From Anthostomella pinea (lineage: Eukaryota > Ascomycota > Sordariomycetes > Xylariales > Xylariaceae), in contig CAUWAG010000010.1 in NCBI GenBank assembly GCA_963556695.1, positions 3,100,001 through 3,164,000 of the forward strand: 64,000 nucleotides of DNA, given 5' to 3'. This document shows positions 31,395 to 43,560 of the stretch, one piece after another. The first letter of the stretch is position 1. Every line of letters starts with the position of its first letter. The notes below the pieces were generated by a model. The model searched no databases and was not told where the DNA came from. It worked only from the letters and a program-made list of their open reading frames with translations. A program made the translations under genes and the position numbers.

Positions 31395-32873
31395 ATGAAC
31401 AACCATGCGATGAGATGGATCGGGCGGACGAGACGCTACTTTCAAGGCTCTCAACCAAGTCGCCACGGACCGCCCCTGTCTGAACGGCTTCTGCAGCAAA
31501 CATGCACGCGACGAGCGCCGTATCGAACACCATGGAGACTCACTTCCAACCGCAGCCTCTCCAGCCCACGGGGTTATAGAACCCCTAACGCTCTATCTTC
31601 TTCTACTCACACCACGCGAAGCCAAATCAGCATCTCCCCAAGATGGGCCCTCGCCGCCCTCCTCTTCAGCGGCGCTGCACTAGCGACGTTCAGGCTCGCC
31701 GGCTCCGCGGCCGATGACGACGACGACATCATCAACAAGGCGAGCTTCAGCGCCTTCACCATCACGTCGAAGGAGCAGGTCTCACCCACGGCGTTCATCC
31801 TCAGCATACGCGTCAGCAAAGCTGCAGGTGGGCCCGTGGACTCGCAGCGCATCGGGCAGGCTTGGGCGCACGGGCTCTGGTCCGTCGAGATCAAGCAGCC
31901 GCAGCTGCAGATTGCGCGGCACTACACGCCGCTGCCACCACCACCACCTCCGCCTTTTACTAAGTCAGTTGGTGGAGATCCAAATGGAGGTAAAGCTCAA
32001 GCTGAAGCTGGAAGTGGAAGTGGATGTAGAGACGACGAGCTGAGGTTCCTCATCCGCAAGATGGACGGCGGCGAGATGTCCAACTACCTCTCCAAGCTGC
32101 GCGTCGGCGACCAGGTCTGGCTGCGCGGCCCGCACCTCGGATTCGACGTCGGGAGGCGGCTGGGCGAGGCGCGGGATGTCGTGTTCCTGGCGGGTGGGAC
32201 GGGCATTGCGCCCGCGCTGCAGGCCGCGCATCGGCTCTTGGATAGTAGGCCGTCTACTGGCGTGGCTGTTGGGGACGAGAAGCCGACTGTGTCGATAATG
32301 TGGGCGAACCGGCGGGCTGTTGATGCTCTGGGGCGGGAGCAGCGTCAGATACCGGTGAGGAAGGGCTGGTTTGGGCTCGGGGGCGGTGCGAAGACGGAGA
32401 CTCCACAACGGGACGAAGGGAATCAGTCGTCGTTTGCGCGGCAGATCTTGAGCATGAAGAAGCAGCATGGAAAGCATTTCGACATATCCTACTTCGTCGA
32501 CGAGGAGAAGTCGTTCATCTCAGCCAAAGACCTCGTTGCGATCCTTTCGCGGCCGCAGACGACGGCATCGTCGGGTCTGGCTTCCCCTGCAAAATCCTGT
32601 CCTTGGCATTCGGCGACCTCAGTGGCAAGGCTGCCCAACGACAACGACGCCGAGCGAGTCAGCGACTGTTCTTGTAAACGGACAGCACCGGGAGACCGAC
32701 TGGGTGCGGAGCTCTTCTGCGTCTCCGGGCCCGACGGCTTCATCGAGGCTTATGCCGGTCCGAAGAGATGGCAGGAAGGAAACGAGATGCAAGGGGCTGT
32801 TCAGGGCTTGCTTGGCTCGATGAAGAAGAGTAGGCCGGGGGAGATGGACGACTGGCTTGTATTGAAACTGTAG
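31395..32873 (+). CDS. Mitochondrial FAD oxidoreductase, Cyc2-like (cytochrome c biogenesis factor)
   Basis: Single exon, 492 aa from the chosen ATG at 31395; the frame is open to 31248 and an ATG at 31410 is also possible. The N-terminus is basic (MRWIGRTRRYFQGSQPS), followed by one hydrophobic helix (WALAALLFSGAALATF), so import and inner-membrane anchoring are likely. The ferredoxin-reductase fold shows the FAD motif RHYTPLPP, GGEMSNYLSKLRVGDQVWLR and the nucleotide motif VVFLAGGTGIAPALQAAHRL, and ends with FCVSGPDGFIEAYAGPKRW. Fungal homologues are annotated as Cyc2, a flavoprotein assisting heme attachment to cytochrome c. A low-complexity Pro stretch and a Gly/Ser/Ala insert (about 31930-32040) interrupt the domain between the FAD motif and the next strand. 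Confidence 0.82.
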   Translation: MNNHAMRWIGRTRRYFQGSQPSRHGPPLSERLLQQTCTRRAPYRTPWRLTSNRSLSSPRGYRTPNALSSSTHTTRSQISISPRWALAALLFSGAALATFRLAGSAADDDDDIINKASFSAFTITSKEQVSPTAFILSIRVSKAAGGPVDSQRIGQAWAHGLWSVEIKQPQLQIARHYTPLPPPPPPPFTKSVGGDPNGGKAQAEAGSGSGCRDDELRFLIRKMDGGEMSNYLSKLRVGDQVWLRGPHLGFDVGRRLGEARDVVFLAGGTGIAPALQAAHRLLDSRPSTGVAVGDEKPTVSIMWANRRAVDALGREQRQIPVRKGWFGLGGGAKTETPQRDEGNQSSFARQILSMKKQHGKHFDISYFVDEEKSFISAKDLVAILSRPQTTASSGLASPAKSCPWHSATSVARLPNDNDAERVSDCSCKRTAPGDRLGAELFCVSGPDGFIEAYAGPKRWQEGNEMQGAVQGLLGSMKKSRPGEMDDWLVLKL

Positions 32874-33498
32874 GAGTATGATGTAGTAATCTATGTATAG
32901 ACAAATAGACGAACCCGTTTGGTATGGGCCCTGGTAATTTATAGGGCGTGTTCACTCATGGAGCTCTTTATATCAGTTTCCATACACATCTTCTGGTGAT
33001 TGACACCATTTTGGCGCCCTTTGCTCCCCTGGCCCAACATTTCCTCCCGCTGGAGTACTTTCACCTCCTGTCGGATAAAGCTTATGTGACTTAGCCCGGG
33101 TTAGTACCACAGCTCTGCCTCGTAGCTCGAGAAAGAAGCTTAAATATGGGATACTACTTCTAGCAGAACATTAATAGCCGCAAATAGCAGAGCAAGCATT
33201 CGCGGATGTCCTCGTCTCGCTTCTGCGTATCAGCGTATGGAACGCCACTTGCGCAACGGCACCAAAGACAGATCATAGCAAATGAGCGTTGCTAGGAAAA
33301 GGGTGAAGCAGCCAGCTGCTCATCAAGATGGCTTACTTTCGATTCATTTCCTCATTTACTACAGCTATTCGTGAGTGAAGTGGTACTACACAACGGGCAG
33401 GAACTCGGAAGAGCCAAGGTCTTCTTGATCGTTGTTCAGTGAATCCCATCAAGATGTCATTCTCTCCTGCGGTCAAATTGGTGCCAGCCATCCATCCC
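32874..33498. other. No gene recognised (0.6 kb)
   Basis: Convergent intergenic region between the Cyc2-like and 2EXR genes. Nothing recognised. Confidence 0.5.
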
Positions 33499-34452
33499 TT
33501 ACTCGTTGCTGAAGTGGGCTAAGTGGTCCGCGGCCATGTCAACCTTCACAGGGCGACCAGCGAGATGCTCCAAATGATGTGCTTCAATAGCAAGAACGTC
33601 CTCTACCCGCCGTCGAAAAAGAACTTCGGTCGACTCTGAACCAAGCGGGCTGGGTCCATGAATGGTTAAGCCAAGAAGTTCAGTGACGTTGGACTGGAGC
33701 ATCGGGGCGAAACCATGGTCATTCCTTCGAGCTTGGTCGGCCATCCGTCCAACCCCTGGGGTCCAATACCACCAGTTTTCATTACCGTGAACGGGATGAC
33801 GGTAGTCGTTAAGATACAGCAAGCCATGCTGCGGTAATACTAGAGACAGGCGATCCAATTATGGCGTCGCTGTCTCTAGATCGAATACGGACTGGCTGGC
33901 TCCATCCCTGAAGTTGTCAAAGATGGTACTCCCGCCCGCCACCTCTTCGTGGCCGATGTTAGAGCGAATGACTTCGAGAGCCATCAGCTTGATTCTCTGC
34001 AGGGCATCTTCGTGGTAATAATGCGTATACATGCGTACGTTCCTGAAATAGAACAAGTCCAGATCCCAGTTCACGAAAAGCGGCTCTTGATTCCATCTGT
34101 CCTGTCCGACGAAATAGCCTAGCTGAGGCCAATCGGGATTGTGCAGTGTTTTGAGCCAGGACCCGGAATGGTAACCAAGAGCCTTTGCTGTCTGCACAAG
34201 TCTGACAAGTTGGCGGCCTTGTGATACCTCATGCCTTGCTTCCTGGTTGACTCTCAGCACAACTCGGGTTGTCCACATCAATTCGTCATGAGCAGCATCG
34301 ATATTCGTGTCTATGCGACCGGTGAGACGTCTGTCCTCCGAGGAGATGACATGAACCAGTGGTCCCTTTGGCAGGGCATAGCATCTCCATACCGCAAGGC
34401 GAAGCTCTGTGGGTAGCTTACTGAAAAGGGTGAATTCCTTGAGTTGTGACAT
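33499..34452 (-). pseudogene. 2EXR domain protein interrupted by one in-frame stop
   Basis: MSQLKEFTLFSKLPTELRLA followed by VWRCYALPKGPLVHV is the canonical 2EXR start. The frame continues through WTTRVVLRVNQEARHEVSQG to a TAA at 33859-33861 after FDLETATP. The same frame then stays open for another 119 codons (LDRLSLVLPQHGLLYLNDYR to ADHLAHFSNE) and ends at 33499. No intron signals surround the stop, so the most economical reading is one nonsense change in a 317-codon gene. If translation ends at the TAA, the product is 197 aa and still contains the 2EXR domain. The family is fungal and functionally uncharacterised. Confidence 0.7.
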
Positions 34453-35439
34453 CCTGAATGAGAGTGGTGGGGACGGTAAGCGATAGGAGCTTGCGAAGGC
34501 TGGTATGTTGATGAATGTTGTAAAACTGCGGAAGAGTCTTCGCTCTGATGAATGAAATCAAGTTCTCCGTCTCAGTCCACGAGGCGTTCGAAGAAGGCCC
34601 CAGAACGCAGTGGTCCTAGACAAGAACAGACAAAGAAAATGCGTCCCAATGATTCCAAGTCATACTTTCAGGCTCGCCTGCCAGCTTAGGTCTGACTGGA
34701 ATCCACATGGATTCCGTCTCTGCGACAAAGGTTGGGTGTACGTCAGTATCCCCGGTAGTCCATGACGAGGTCAACCTCTATGGCCGCGCGTTTACACTTG
34801 AGACCCAGTCTTCCAAATATTGATCTCGACGCTCCGATGGTGGTTTGCGCGGGTTACCACTGAGCGGCTCGATAAGATTCTTTGGGCGGCCATGCCGTGC
34901 CGACTCCAAAGTCTCTCACCATCACGTGAAGAAGTCCCTATAGCTTTACGCCGCCCCATCACCAGCAGCCTCGAGCGCTGGGTGGAAGGTATCAAATTCG
35001 GTTCGCCCCCGTCCACCACAAGTAGCAGGCTCCTGAGCGACCTCCCGTACTGTCCTAGCAAGTCTAGATCTTCAATCTCCCATCAGGTCTTGTCCAGCTA
35101 GGGGTTCAGAACTGATGAGTGACCGTACTGACCAGTCAATCGACGGCCGGACGATGGTCTCGACACATCTGACGCCATCACTGTTTTGCGAAACTCCAAA
35201 TCAGTGAGAAAACGAAGTGGCAAGGGCATATAAACCCAGACCTCAGCTCTCCTTGTCTCCTTGGCGTATCCCGCGAAAATCTCTCCCTGGATCGGTGGCT
35301 CGCTTTACCTCCCAGAACAGTTCTCACATCGACTCCTCACGCCGCGGACAGAGGAGAGTTAAATACTACCTAAACTACACCAAGCCGGAATCAAACCACC
35401 ACTCAACAGAATAACCAACCATCCCATCCCACTTCCCAC
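34453..35439. other. No gene recognised; TATA-like promoter near the end
   Basis: Overlapping frames at 34792-35101 on both strands have no recognised match. Around 35225-35235 the sequence GGGCATATAAACCC looks like a TATA box about 210 bp before the ATG at 35440. Confidence 0.45.
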
Positions 35440-35535
35440 ATGCAGTTCAAGACCATCCTGCTCGGCCTACATTGCAACACTCTGGACTTCGGACGAAGCA
35501 AAAATGCTGAAGGCACGTCAGACACGGGCGAATGA
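35440..35535 (+). pseudogene. Signal-peptide stub of a secreted protein gene
   Basis: A TATA-like promoter and an A/C-rich leader (ACCAACCATCCCATCCC) precede ATG 35440, which encodes MQFKTILLGLHCNTLDFG and stops after 31 codons. The first ten residues look like the beginning of a fungal secretory signal, close to MQFTSSF of the gene at 28475, but the hydrophobic core breaks off at once. It may be the retained 5' end of a deleted secreted-protein gene. Confidence 0.4.
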
Positions 35536-36347
35536 ACATCTCGACAGCAGGTTGCGTGCTGGACAGTGGCACATCACAAGAGGGGGCGGCGATTTCTAAA
35601 CTTAGAAACTGTCATGTCAAATCAATCATGCCAAATCAATGCAATGCGTTTACATCTAACCCATTATTCACATGCACGAGTAAATGTTTCCGCGGACCGA
35701 ACTGAGTTGCACGCCAAGTTGCACCAGTCGATGTGAGCATTACATTATATCCATACAGACTTGTCCAAAGTTGTCCCGTAAAGTAGTCTGACGGCCCAGG
35801 ACTGCTGACAGTGGCAATGGGTATGACAAGTACCTTCATTTCATCGCTTTCCCTAGCCCCTATTGCCCACAAAAGCCCCGTGGCTCCCCCATTGACGTCG
35901 GTAGAGCCCGGGCCAACTCAATTGAACAGCACTTCCTCATGCCCCAGCGCGGTGTCGCCGCGAGACCATATCTAACAATCTGGGTGAGGATGGCAGCAGA
36001 AGCATATGTGCATGTTCTTTGCGATATCGAAACTACTGACCAGGAAGCTTGTCCTTCACGCCCCAACAACCCAAAAACGCAATCCGCCTCGCTACCTATA
36101 GTATTCTCTCTGATGAATTACTCGTACATCGCCTATAGCTTCGAACGATTCCTCTCTCCTCTACTCTTCGCGGCTTGGCCTTTAGTGAAGCCGGGGCTCG
36201 TACTCCCGTTCCATGGGATGGGTGTCCTTTCGATTGGACGGGTGTAAACATTATATGATATATACTGGGTGCATGTTGAGGGTGATGTGGTGCGATCGCA
36301 TGACTTCGACACGTCTCTCTCCATTTTACAGTCGATTCGTATGTCTG
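35536..36347. other. No gene recognised (0.8 kb)
   Basis: Sequence downstream of the formin gene, which ends at 36348 on the minus strand. Probably includes its 3' UTR. Nothing else recognised. Confidence 0.5.
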
Positions 36348-39300
36348 TTATTCTTCGGGAACAGCAGCGGGTATTTGATCAGACACCGGACTCTTGATGC
36401 CATCTTCCCCCTCGCCGACGGCCGAGCTAGTGGTGGAACCTCCCTTCAGTCTCCGCCGTCTTGCTCTCCTTTCTTCTGCTGCTGACCTTCTCAGACTTTC
36501 CCGATGCTCAGGCTCGACATCTTCAGCGCCATCCCCACCCCTCATGTCCTGTAGTAGCATGGCGGCTCTTTGGGCCAAGCCATCTTCACCAGCCCCTGGA
36601 GGAACCTCGCCCGGCGATGACAAAACCGGACTAAGGGGGTTGGCCTCTGAATCGATAACGCTGGTACCATCGGAACGAAGTCCTGCTTCGGCCTCTGGGA
36701 CTTCGTCGAGGTCGGGGATCTTCTGGCCGGACGCAATTCGCACTTGGTGCCGGTCCTTTAGGCGCGCGCGCCTCCTCCGGTCGCGTGTATCCCTTGCTTG
36801 TGGTGCTGCTGCCCGTAGTTTCTCTAGCAGAGAGTCCATGGCGCCAGCCGACCCTGGTGATGCTGGTGCAGCCTCGACGGTAGCACCTGAAATCTTGAGC
36901 TGAGCATGCTTGCGCTTCATGCTGGCTTCGTTTCTCCGCCTTTGATCCTCGTACTGAACATTCTTGTCCCGACTCTGCTTCCATCCCTGAAGGAAGATTG
37001 CAAGCTTGGCAAAAAAGTCGCGCCGGGCGTTCTCGTCGGTGGGGTCCTCGCCGTAGAACACCATGATGTCGTTGTAGGTGCGCACCATCTCTTCCAGATA
37101 CAACGACATTTGTTCCGCTTTCCGACGCGCGTCCTTCATACAGCGTTGTACAATCTGGGAAACACGATCCTGCGGATGGAACTTCTTAGGGTCGCTGAGG
37201 TTGCCGCTGTCAAGTGACATCTGCACGTTGCGAATGTTGTCCATGTACTTCTTCGCATCCGCTTGCAGCTGTTGAATGTTGATCTTCTGCACGGAAATGA
37301 CAGCTTGGATGTCGTCCACGAAACCCTCCCACTCAGGGTACTGATTTCGTACAATACGCTCAACCAAATCAGCGAGTGTGGACTGATTCTTGTCATCCTT
37401 GACCATCCCCAGCCGAGCGAGCGAGCTGAGTTTGAAACCGCGAGCTTGCTTGTTTGCGTCGTTCATGTAGTTACCGATATCGAGAATGAGACCAAGGACG
37501 TTCATCAGAGACACCGAATCTCGCAGCGCCTCTGACACGTTCACGACTTGGTGCATCTTCTCAGAGATCTCGTCGTAATCAGCTTCGAAGCTCCTCGTAA
37601 GGGCCAATGCTCTCATCCTGCTCTTCCAGTAGTGGTGGAGTTCGAATGCAGTGTACAGGTATATCTGATCCTGTCGCGTAAGCTCTTCTGGATCTTGCTC
37701 CCGGTTCTCCTTATGTGTTTCCGGACCAGTCCAGTCCTTGCTGTACGGTGCCATGAGCTTAGAGGTGTTGTCGGGGATGTTGCACAGATCATCCTTCTGG
37801 AGAAAGTCCATAACAACGGTATTATCAAGGACATCTTTGTCGCAATGGATGATCATCTGTGCGATCTTCTCAACAGAGTACTGGGAGAATTTGGCAAAAG
37901 CAATTTCTGTCCCGATGTTAGTCTTCTGAGTAAACCGATGAACAGGGGCGTGTGGGTCTTACCATAAGCTTTCCGAAGATCGCCAGAAATGATTTGCTTC
38001 TTGTCATCCTTCTTAGAGGTTCCACCACCAATTTTCTTGATCTCCTTGGCCATAAACAACTTCTCGACCTCGTCTAGAATACCCTTTTTGCTGAGCTCGT
38101 TGTATTTCTCTTCTCTTTCCTCTGCAGAAGGAGCATGCGCCGCCCAGTGACTTGTCTCGGGGGTATCTACCTTCTCCCAATGCAGCGCCTTTAGCTTCTT
38201 CTTCGGTCTGACCATGGGAAGACCAATGCCGCTTGGAGATGGGGAGAGATTGTTTTGGGCTGAGAGGAAGTGACCAGATAAGCCTCCTGGCATAGGAGGT
38301 GGCGGCGGAGGCATACCACCCATAGCCCCAGGCATTGGTGGCGGCGGCGGAGGAGGAGGAGGCATGCCACCCATCCCAGGCATTGGTGGCGGCGGCGGTG
38401 GAGGAGGGGGAGGGGGTGGACCTGCTGCCGAAGCAGGTGACAACATGCCGGGCATTGGAGGCGGAGGTGGTGGTGGTGGAGGGGGAGGCGCTCCTGCTGC
38501 TGGCATAGGGGCTCCTGGTATTTGACCGGGCATCGGAGGTGGCGGAGGCGGTGGTGGAGGTGGAGGTGCAGGAGCTGCATCGCTGACTTGAATCTTGGGT
38601 GGTTCGTTGTCGCTTGGCGTGATGGGAGACTGCAACTCGATACTGGGATGTGAAGGACCAGTAGTCGCGCCATCGCCTTCCTCAGAGTCGCTGCCATCTT
38701 CCTTCTTGCCCTTGGCCCGGATCTCACTCAGGAGATTACTGGCTTGCCTAGGATCCATGCCTGGTCTCCTGATCTCAACCACTCTCGGTTTCTCAAATAC
38801 AATACCCTCGTCATCCTCCGCCCCTTCATCGCTTGCGGGCAGTGCTTCGCCGCGGGTGTTGACGGGTTTCCTTGATATTCTGGTTTGCCGGTTCACAGAT
38901 CCTAGCATGCTACTAGACATACTAGGGGGTGGAAGACCAGCACCTTCAGGGGCGTCGGGATATTCATCGGTATAGCCTTCCATCTCGTCACGTAGCGCAC
39001 GTAGCCGATCTGAAGGACCAACAGCTTCGCCCCATACCCGGCCTTCAAGCTTGTACTGGGTCTTCTGGCGTTCGAGCTGCATAGCAAGCCGATCCATGAG
39101 CCTTTCGCGGTCTAGGATACCCTGCGTGCGAGCTGGATCCTCCTCGACAACCTTGCCGCTAGGTATGCCCTTTACAGCCTGGGATGCGGCGACATCTTGG
39201 GCATCTCTGAGCATGAGATAGAGTTCTCGTGTTTCAAGCTCGTACCGCTGGGCCTCCTTGGCGCGAACCGTCTGCATGTTCTCGATTTCGGCTTTCAGAC

Positions 39301-41674
39301 CGTCGGCCTGTCGTCTCTGCGCCTCGATGAACCGGGCCTGCTCGTCCAGCTGCCTCTGAAGTTTGGCTACAAGTCCATCTGCGCCCAGCTCCACCCTGGC
39401 TTTCATCTCGTCTCGCTCGGCCATGGCGGCATCGGCGATCTGCCGGGCCTCTAATGCCTCATCTAGGGCTTGCCGAGCTTCGGAATCCGTATGTAGCTTA
39501 TCTAGCAAGCTCTGAACCGTGAAGTTTAGGCTCTGCTTGAGGTCCATATTTGGCAGCCGGCGGTCCATGGCAACATAACTGAGCATCGAGTCGACGAGCT
39601 GGAACATGCGTAGCTGTTCCTCTCCATCATTCTCGCGGATTAGAAGCAGATGTTGGAGAGCAGAGACGAAGTAGTCCTGGGTCTTGCTACCTTGCAAACG
39701 TTGCTGGATGGCGTCAACGATTTGCGTAGGGTCAGTCAGATCCTTCACCTCTCCCTCTATGCTGTCCTTGATACTGCTATTTTCCCGGTCGAGCATGTCC
39801 TCATAGTCAATAGCTTCGTTGGTGCGAAACCGCTCGACCTGCTTGTCTATCAGGTCATACTGGAACGCCTCCATCTTTGTGAGGATCCGCTTGATCCCAC
39901 AAGCACCGAACTGGGCCCGGATATGCATACGGAGTTGGAGATCGTTCTCAGGCGCATCGATAATCATGTTGATCAGGATGAGCGTCGCGACGGCGTATTC
40001 CATGAGGAGGTTCTCCATGCCGATGCCGCCGCTTCGCACCTCGTCGCTGGCTCCGACGAGACTGCCCATCTTTCCGCGTCCGTCCACTGTGACCTCGACA
40101 AGGCGCATCCAAGCATCAAAGCGGCCGTTCTCATTCTGTTGACTCTTCACTGAGTCCATGGCCTGGATTACTTTCATATGCCCATCTCCCTCCTCCCAAT
40201 GGCATAAGAAAGTCAGCACATCGCTGACAAGTTTGCGAGTCGTGAGCCTTGGTGAAATGAGCGAGGTTGCCAGAGCCACTACGACTTGCTGGTGAGAGAG
40301 TGCGTCGTCGGCGCCGTATTTGTTGTTGAGCAAGGCTTTCAAGCACTTCACGATGTCGTACTCCTTGTCGAGATTCTTGTCCATCCCTTTGGCATCCAGC
40401 GGTGCAGCCGGCCCAACCGCCGTTTTCCTGTTGATCTTCAATAGCACGTTGGTAAGAGCCACCTGCCCCTGGCACTCAATGAAGCGCTTGACCCAACCGA
40501 TCTGCTGGGTCCTAAGGTTGACCTCGAGGCTCCCGAGGCCTTTGGTATCCAGACTGTTGTCCATCACTTTTCGAACATACCACTCAGGCGAACCCTCTTC
40601 ATCCGAGTTGGCGGTGATATCGACATTCGAATACTGTCCTGGTCTTGCGGTCTGCCTTCGTTTCTGCTCTCCCTGCCATTCTGTCAAGCGGTCTTGATAG
40701 ATGAGGGTCCACTTCTTCGAAGATGGATAGGCCTGCATTTGCCGCCGCGCCTGCTCTGGCAGGTTGTGCCATCCTCGCTTCTGCATCAACTCGAAAAACA
40801 TCTGCTCGGTCATCCTATCATCTTCAGGTCTCGTGAGGGAAAAGGAGTCCGGGCCGGTGGGTTGTTGGTAGCCAGGAGTTCCTGGGAACTTGGTCGTGCG
40901 ATGTGATTCTCGGACCGAGTGGAGGGAGGCAACGGAGCTCTGGGACGTTGCACTGGGAAGTGCTATTCTGGATGAGCGCGTGATTGTGGCAGCAGAGTCG
41001 GGGCTTTGGCCGTTACCTGAAAATATGCTGGACTGGTCGCTCTGTCTCGAGGTCCTGCCGAAACCTGGCTGCCCCCAACCTGGTAGTGAGTCCCATCTGT
41101 CAGGGGCATTTCCCGAGGCCGTGCTTCCTCGAGGCATCTGACCATTTGGCGATTGCCCAGGACCCCATTGTTGGAACTGGGTTTGGCGACCGGTAGACGC
41201 CATGGTCAGATTGGAAGTACCGGGAGGGGGCCGCGGCCCCGACAGATGGGATCCCGCGGTGTTGGCATAGGGACTCCCTTCAACAGATGGGTATTGGTGA
41301 AAGTCTGTCGTGCTTTTGTTCAGCTGATGCGGCAGCGGATCTCGTCGAACGGGCATCTGGTCATTTCGAGGGAGATACTCGACGGGTATGGGACTTCGTT
41401 TATCGGCGTAGGTGGTGTCATAGGGTATGGCGGTGATGATACCGGCCGTGTTGTTCACACCGGATTCGGGAGAGCTAGGTCGGTCGATCGATATTATGGA
41501 CGATTCTCTAGCATGCCGGGAGCTGCGCGACGGCGGATCGTAGTCTGGGCCAAGAAACCGTCCCTCTTCGCTACCGGTATGGCGCTTTTCGCTCTTGTGT
41601 CTGTTTCTGGAGAAGAAGCCTTTGCCACCAGACGACTGCCTGGACTTGTCGGCAGAAGCCATGTCTGGGCTCAT
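36348..41674 (-). CDS. Diaphanous-related formin (SepA/Bni1 type)
   Basis: Model: complement(join(36348..37906,37963..41674)), 1756 aa, with one 56-bp intron (GTAAGA...GACAG) inside FH2 that joins DLRKAYE to IAFAKFSQYSVEKIAQ. Formins nucleate and elongate unbranched actin filaments; SepA/Bni1 builds cables and rings for polarised tip growth and septation. Domain order: Ser-rich N-terminus; GTPase-binding and FH3 regions (about residues 285-700, from RMTEQMFFELMQKRGWHNLP); coiled coil (about 740-850); FH1 with several runs of 9-13 prolines alternating with MPG motifs (about 1030-1140); FH2 from RPKKKLKALHWEKVDTPETS (about 1153) to about 1560; and a DAD-like segment DSLLEKLRAAAPQARDTRDR (about 1590) followed by basic residues. 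Start: ATG 41674 (MSPDMASADKSRQSS); the second Met, four codons on, is an alternative. Confidence 0.95.
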
Positions 41675-43560
41675 GGGAGAGGGCGCTGAAACACCGGTAC
41701 TGCTGCCCCGATGACACCCTCAAAGGGCGATTCACCCGACCGTGGTGGATTCAATGCGAATATGGGGTCGCGGGAAATTGGAGCGATCGAGAAAGGTTGG
41801 GCGCGCGTCTGATTTCCTGCGGTCCTCAATGTACTGGGTGTCGCACACGCAGGTTGAATAACATGGTGTTCCGCGCAGAGCTCGGCGACGTTCAAAGCTG
41901 ATGTTGTACAATATATGTTCGAGAGCAGGGAGCTGCGTGGAAGCAAGACCTGCATGAACGGGCGACGGTTTAGCATTGATCTCTGGCGATGAAGCAGCAA
42001 TCGTGGCGCCAGCACAGTTGCGGTGGTCGGCGGGCCGGCTGTCACTGGACAGACTGACTGAAAGGAGTCGGCCGATTTCGAATGGGGATGCCAGATGGGG
42101 TCCAGCGACTGGGATGTTGCAGAAAAGATCCTTGACGGCTGACATACATACAACGGGCACTATTGCCGTATTGTTGTACGAGGTAGAACTGGAACTGAAG
42201 CGAGCACAAGAGGCTAGCCGCTCGACATCAAAAGAACTGCGCAATAGCAACCTACCCAGGATGAGGTCCCTGTCGCAGGCGCTTTGAAAATCGAAGAAGC
42301 CGTATGCTGTGTGTTGAATATGGTATCGTATCTCTGCAATGTCTTGTCCTCTCCAGGGAGTTGGCCATGGAAGTGGGATTATTGGAATTGCACCAAGCAG
42401 GTATGCAGATATGCGGGTATGCTGCAATCGGATTGGATGCGATAAGCGCTACCTCACCTTATCTTCCACGTCTTTGAAGCGGCACGGCAATTAGCACGGC
42501 CAGGGGGTTCTCCCTCCGCCAATTTTAGCACCAACATTGAAGCGAACCAAGGTAGTGCTGAACCCAATTCACGACTATCTCACATTTGAAGATATACCGT
42601 CATCGATGATGGTGTTCCACATCCACTGCTCACGATCCAGCAGATGCAACAGCAAGATCTTGAAAGGTGTGGGCATATGAAACTCGAAATGGAACATGTA
42701 CTTGAACCCCTGAAGCCGGGTAGTTGTGCCCCTGTCCGGAGATGCTTGGACTTGCCTTTTCGACAAAGAATCCAAGGGATATTGACTCACGATTCGACGT
42801 GTCAATCGCAAGTCTCATTCAGCTTACCACCCATCCATCCACTCACAGCAATGAGGTGCGTCCAGCCAGGGACTGGAGGTTGGCGGCTTCGGGCGACGAG
42901 GACCCCTATTTGACCCCTTTTCTGAATTCGATATATCGACATCAGGCGGTTCCGGTAATTGCATGTGCAGATAGTTGAAAGTCACGACCTGAATGGTCAA
43001 TCCCGGGAAGCCACCTGGGCATGCAGCTAAATCGAACGGCCTGGGGCTGCTGGGCTGGGGACCAATGGAGCGTGGGCCAGGAATACCTACCTAGGCCAGG
43101 GCGACCCCTGAGACCTGCCGACTGGCGACGTGCAAGGTGCAAGGTGCAACAGACCAACCGCACTGCTGTACGTATGCGACACTCGCACGACGAGATACTT
43201 GAAGGGACTGGACTGGTAGGACACATGTTTTTCAGCCTCGTTTTCGCATTCTACTTGGCGGTACCACCACAGCACCACCGACTGTAGCATTGGGGGTCAC
43301 CGGACGCCAACACTTCTCACTGCCTCTCCGTCAGCGGCTTACTTAGCACGAGGCCTCTGCCGACACGATCCGAAAGAACCAGCTGAAGGCAGGCCATCAA
43401 ACCCTGGATCCTCTCGACGTTTCGCTGAGTCTCGATTGACGCTATTCGCTTGCATTCATCGTTCCTCGTAGCGCCCGCAACCTTTGTTTCTAATCCATAC
43501 TATGTGCTGTTGATCGGGTCGACAGCCTTGATAGCCTCGCATCGCATCACCAGTGTCACA
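41675..43560. other. Long divergent intergenic region upstream of the formin
   Basis: 1.9 kb between the formin start and the small membrane-protein gene. A long minus frame (41732-42427) continues into the formin leader but is not protein-like. Probably promoter and 5' UTR. GTGCAAGGTGCAA micro-repeats lie near 43132. Confidence 0.5.

Noticed and set aside
34792..35101. Overlapping plus and minus frames of about 90 codons
   Set aside because: Neither strand resembles a protein, no start context or intron signals support them, and they are the length expected by chance at this GC.
41732..42427. 231-codon minus frame upstream of the formin
   Set aside because: It overlaps the presumed formin promoter and leader, lacks any recognisable domain, and its residue order looks like translated non-coding DNA.
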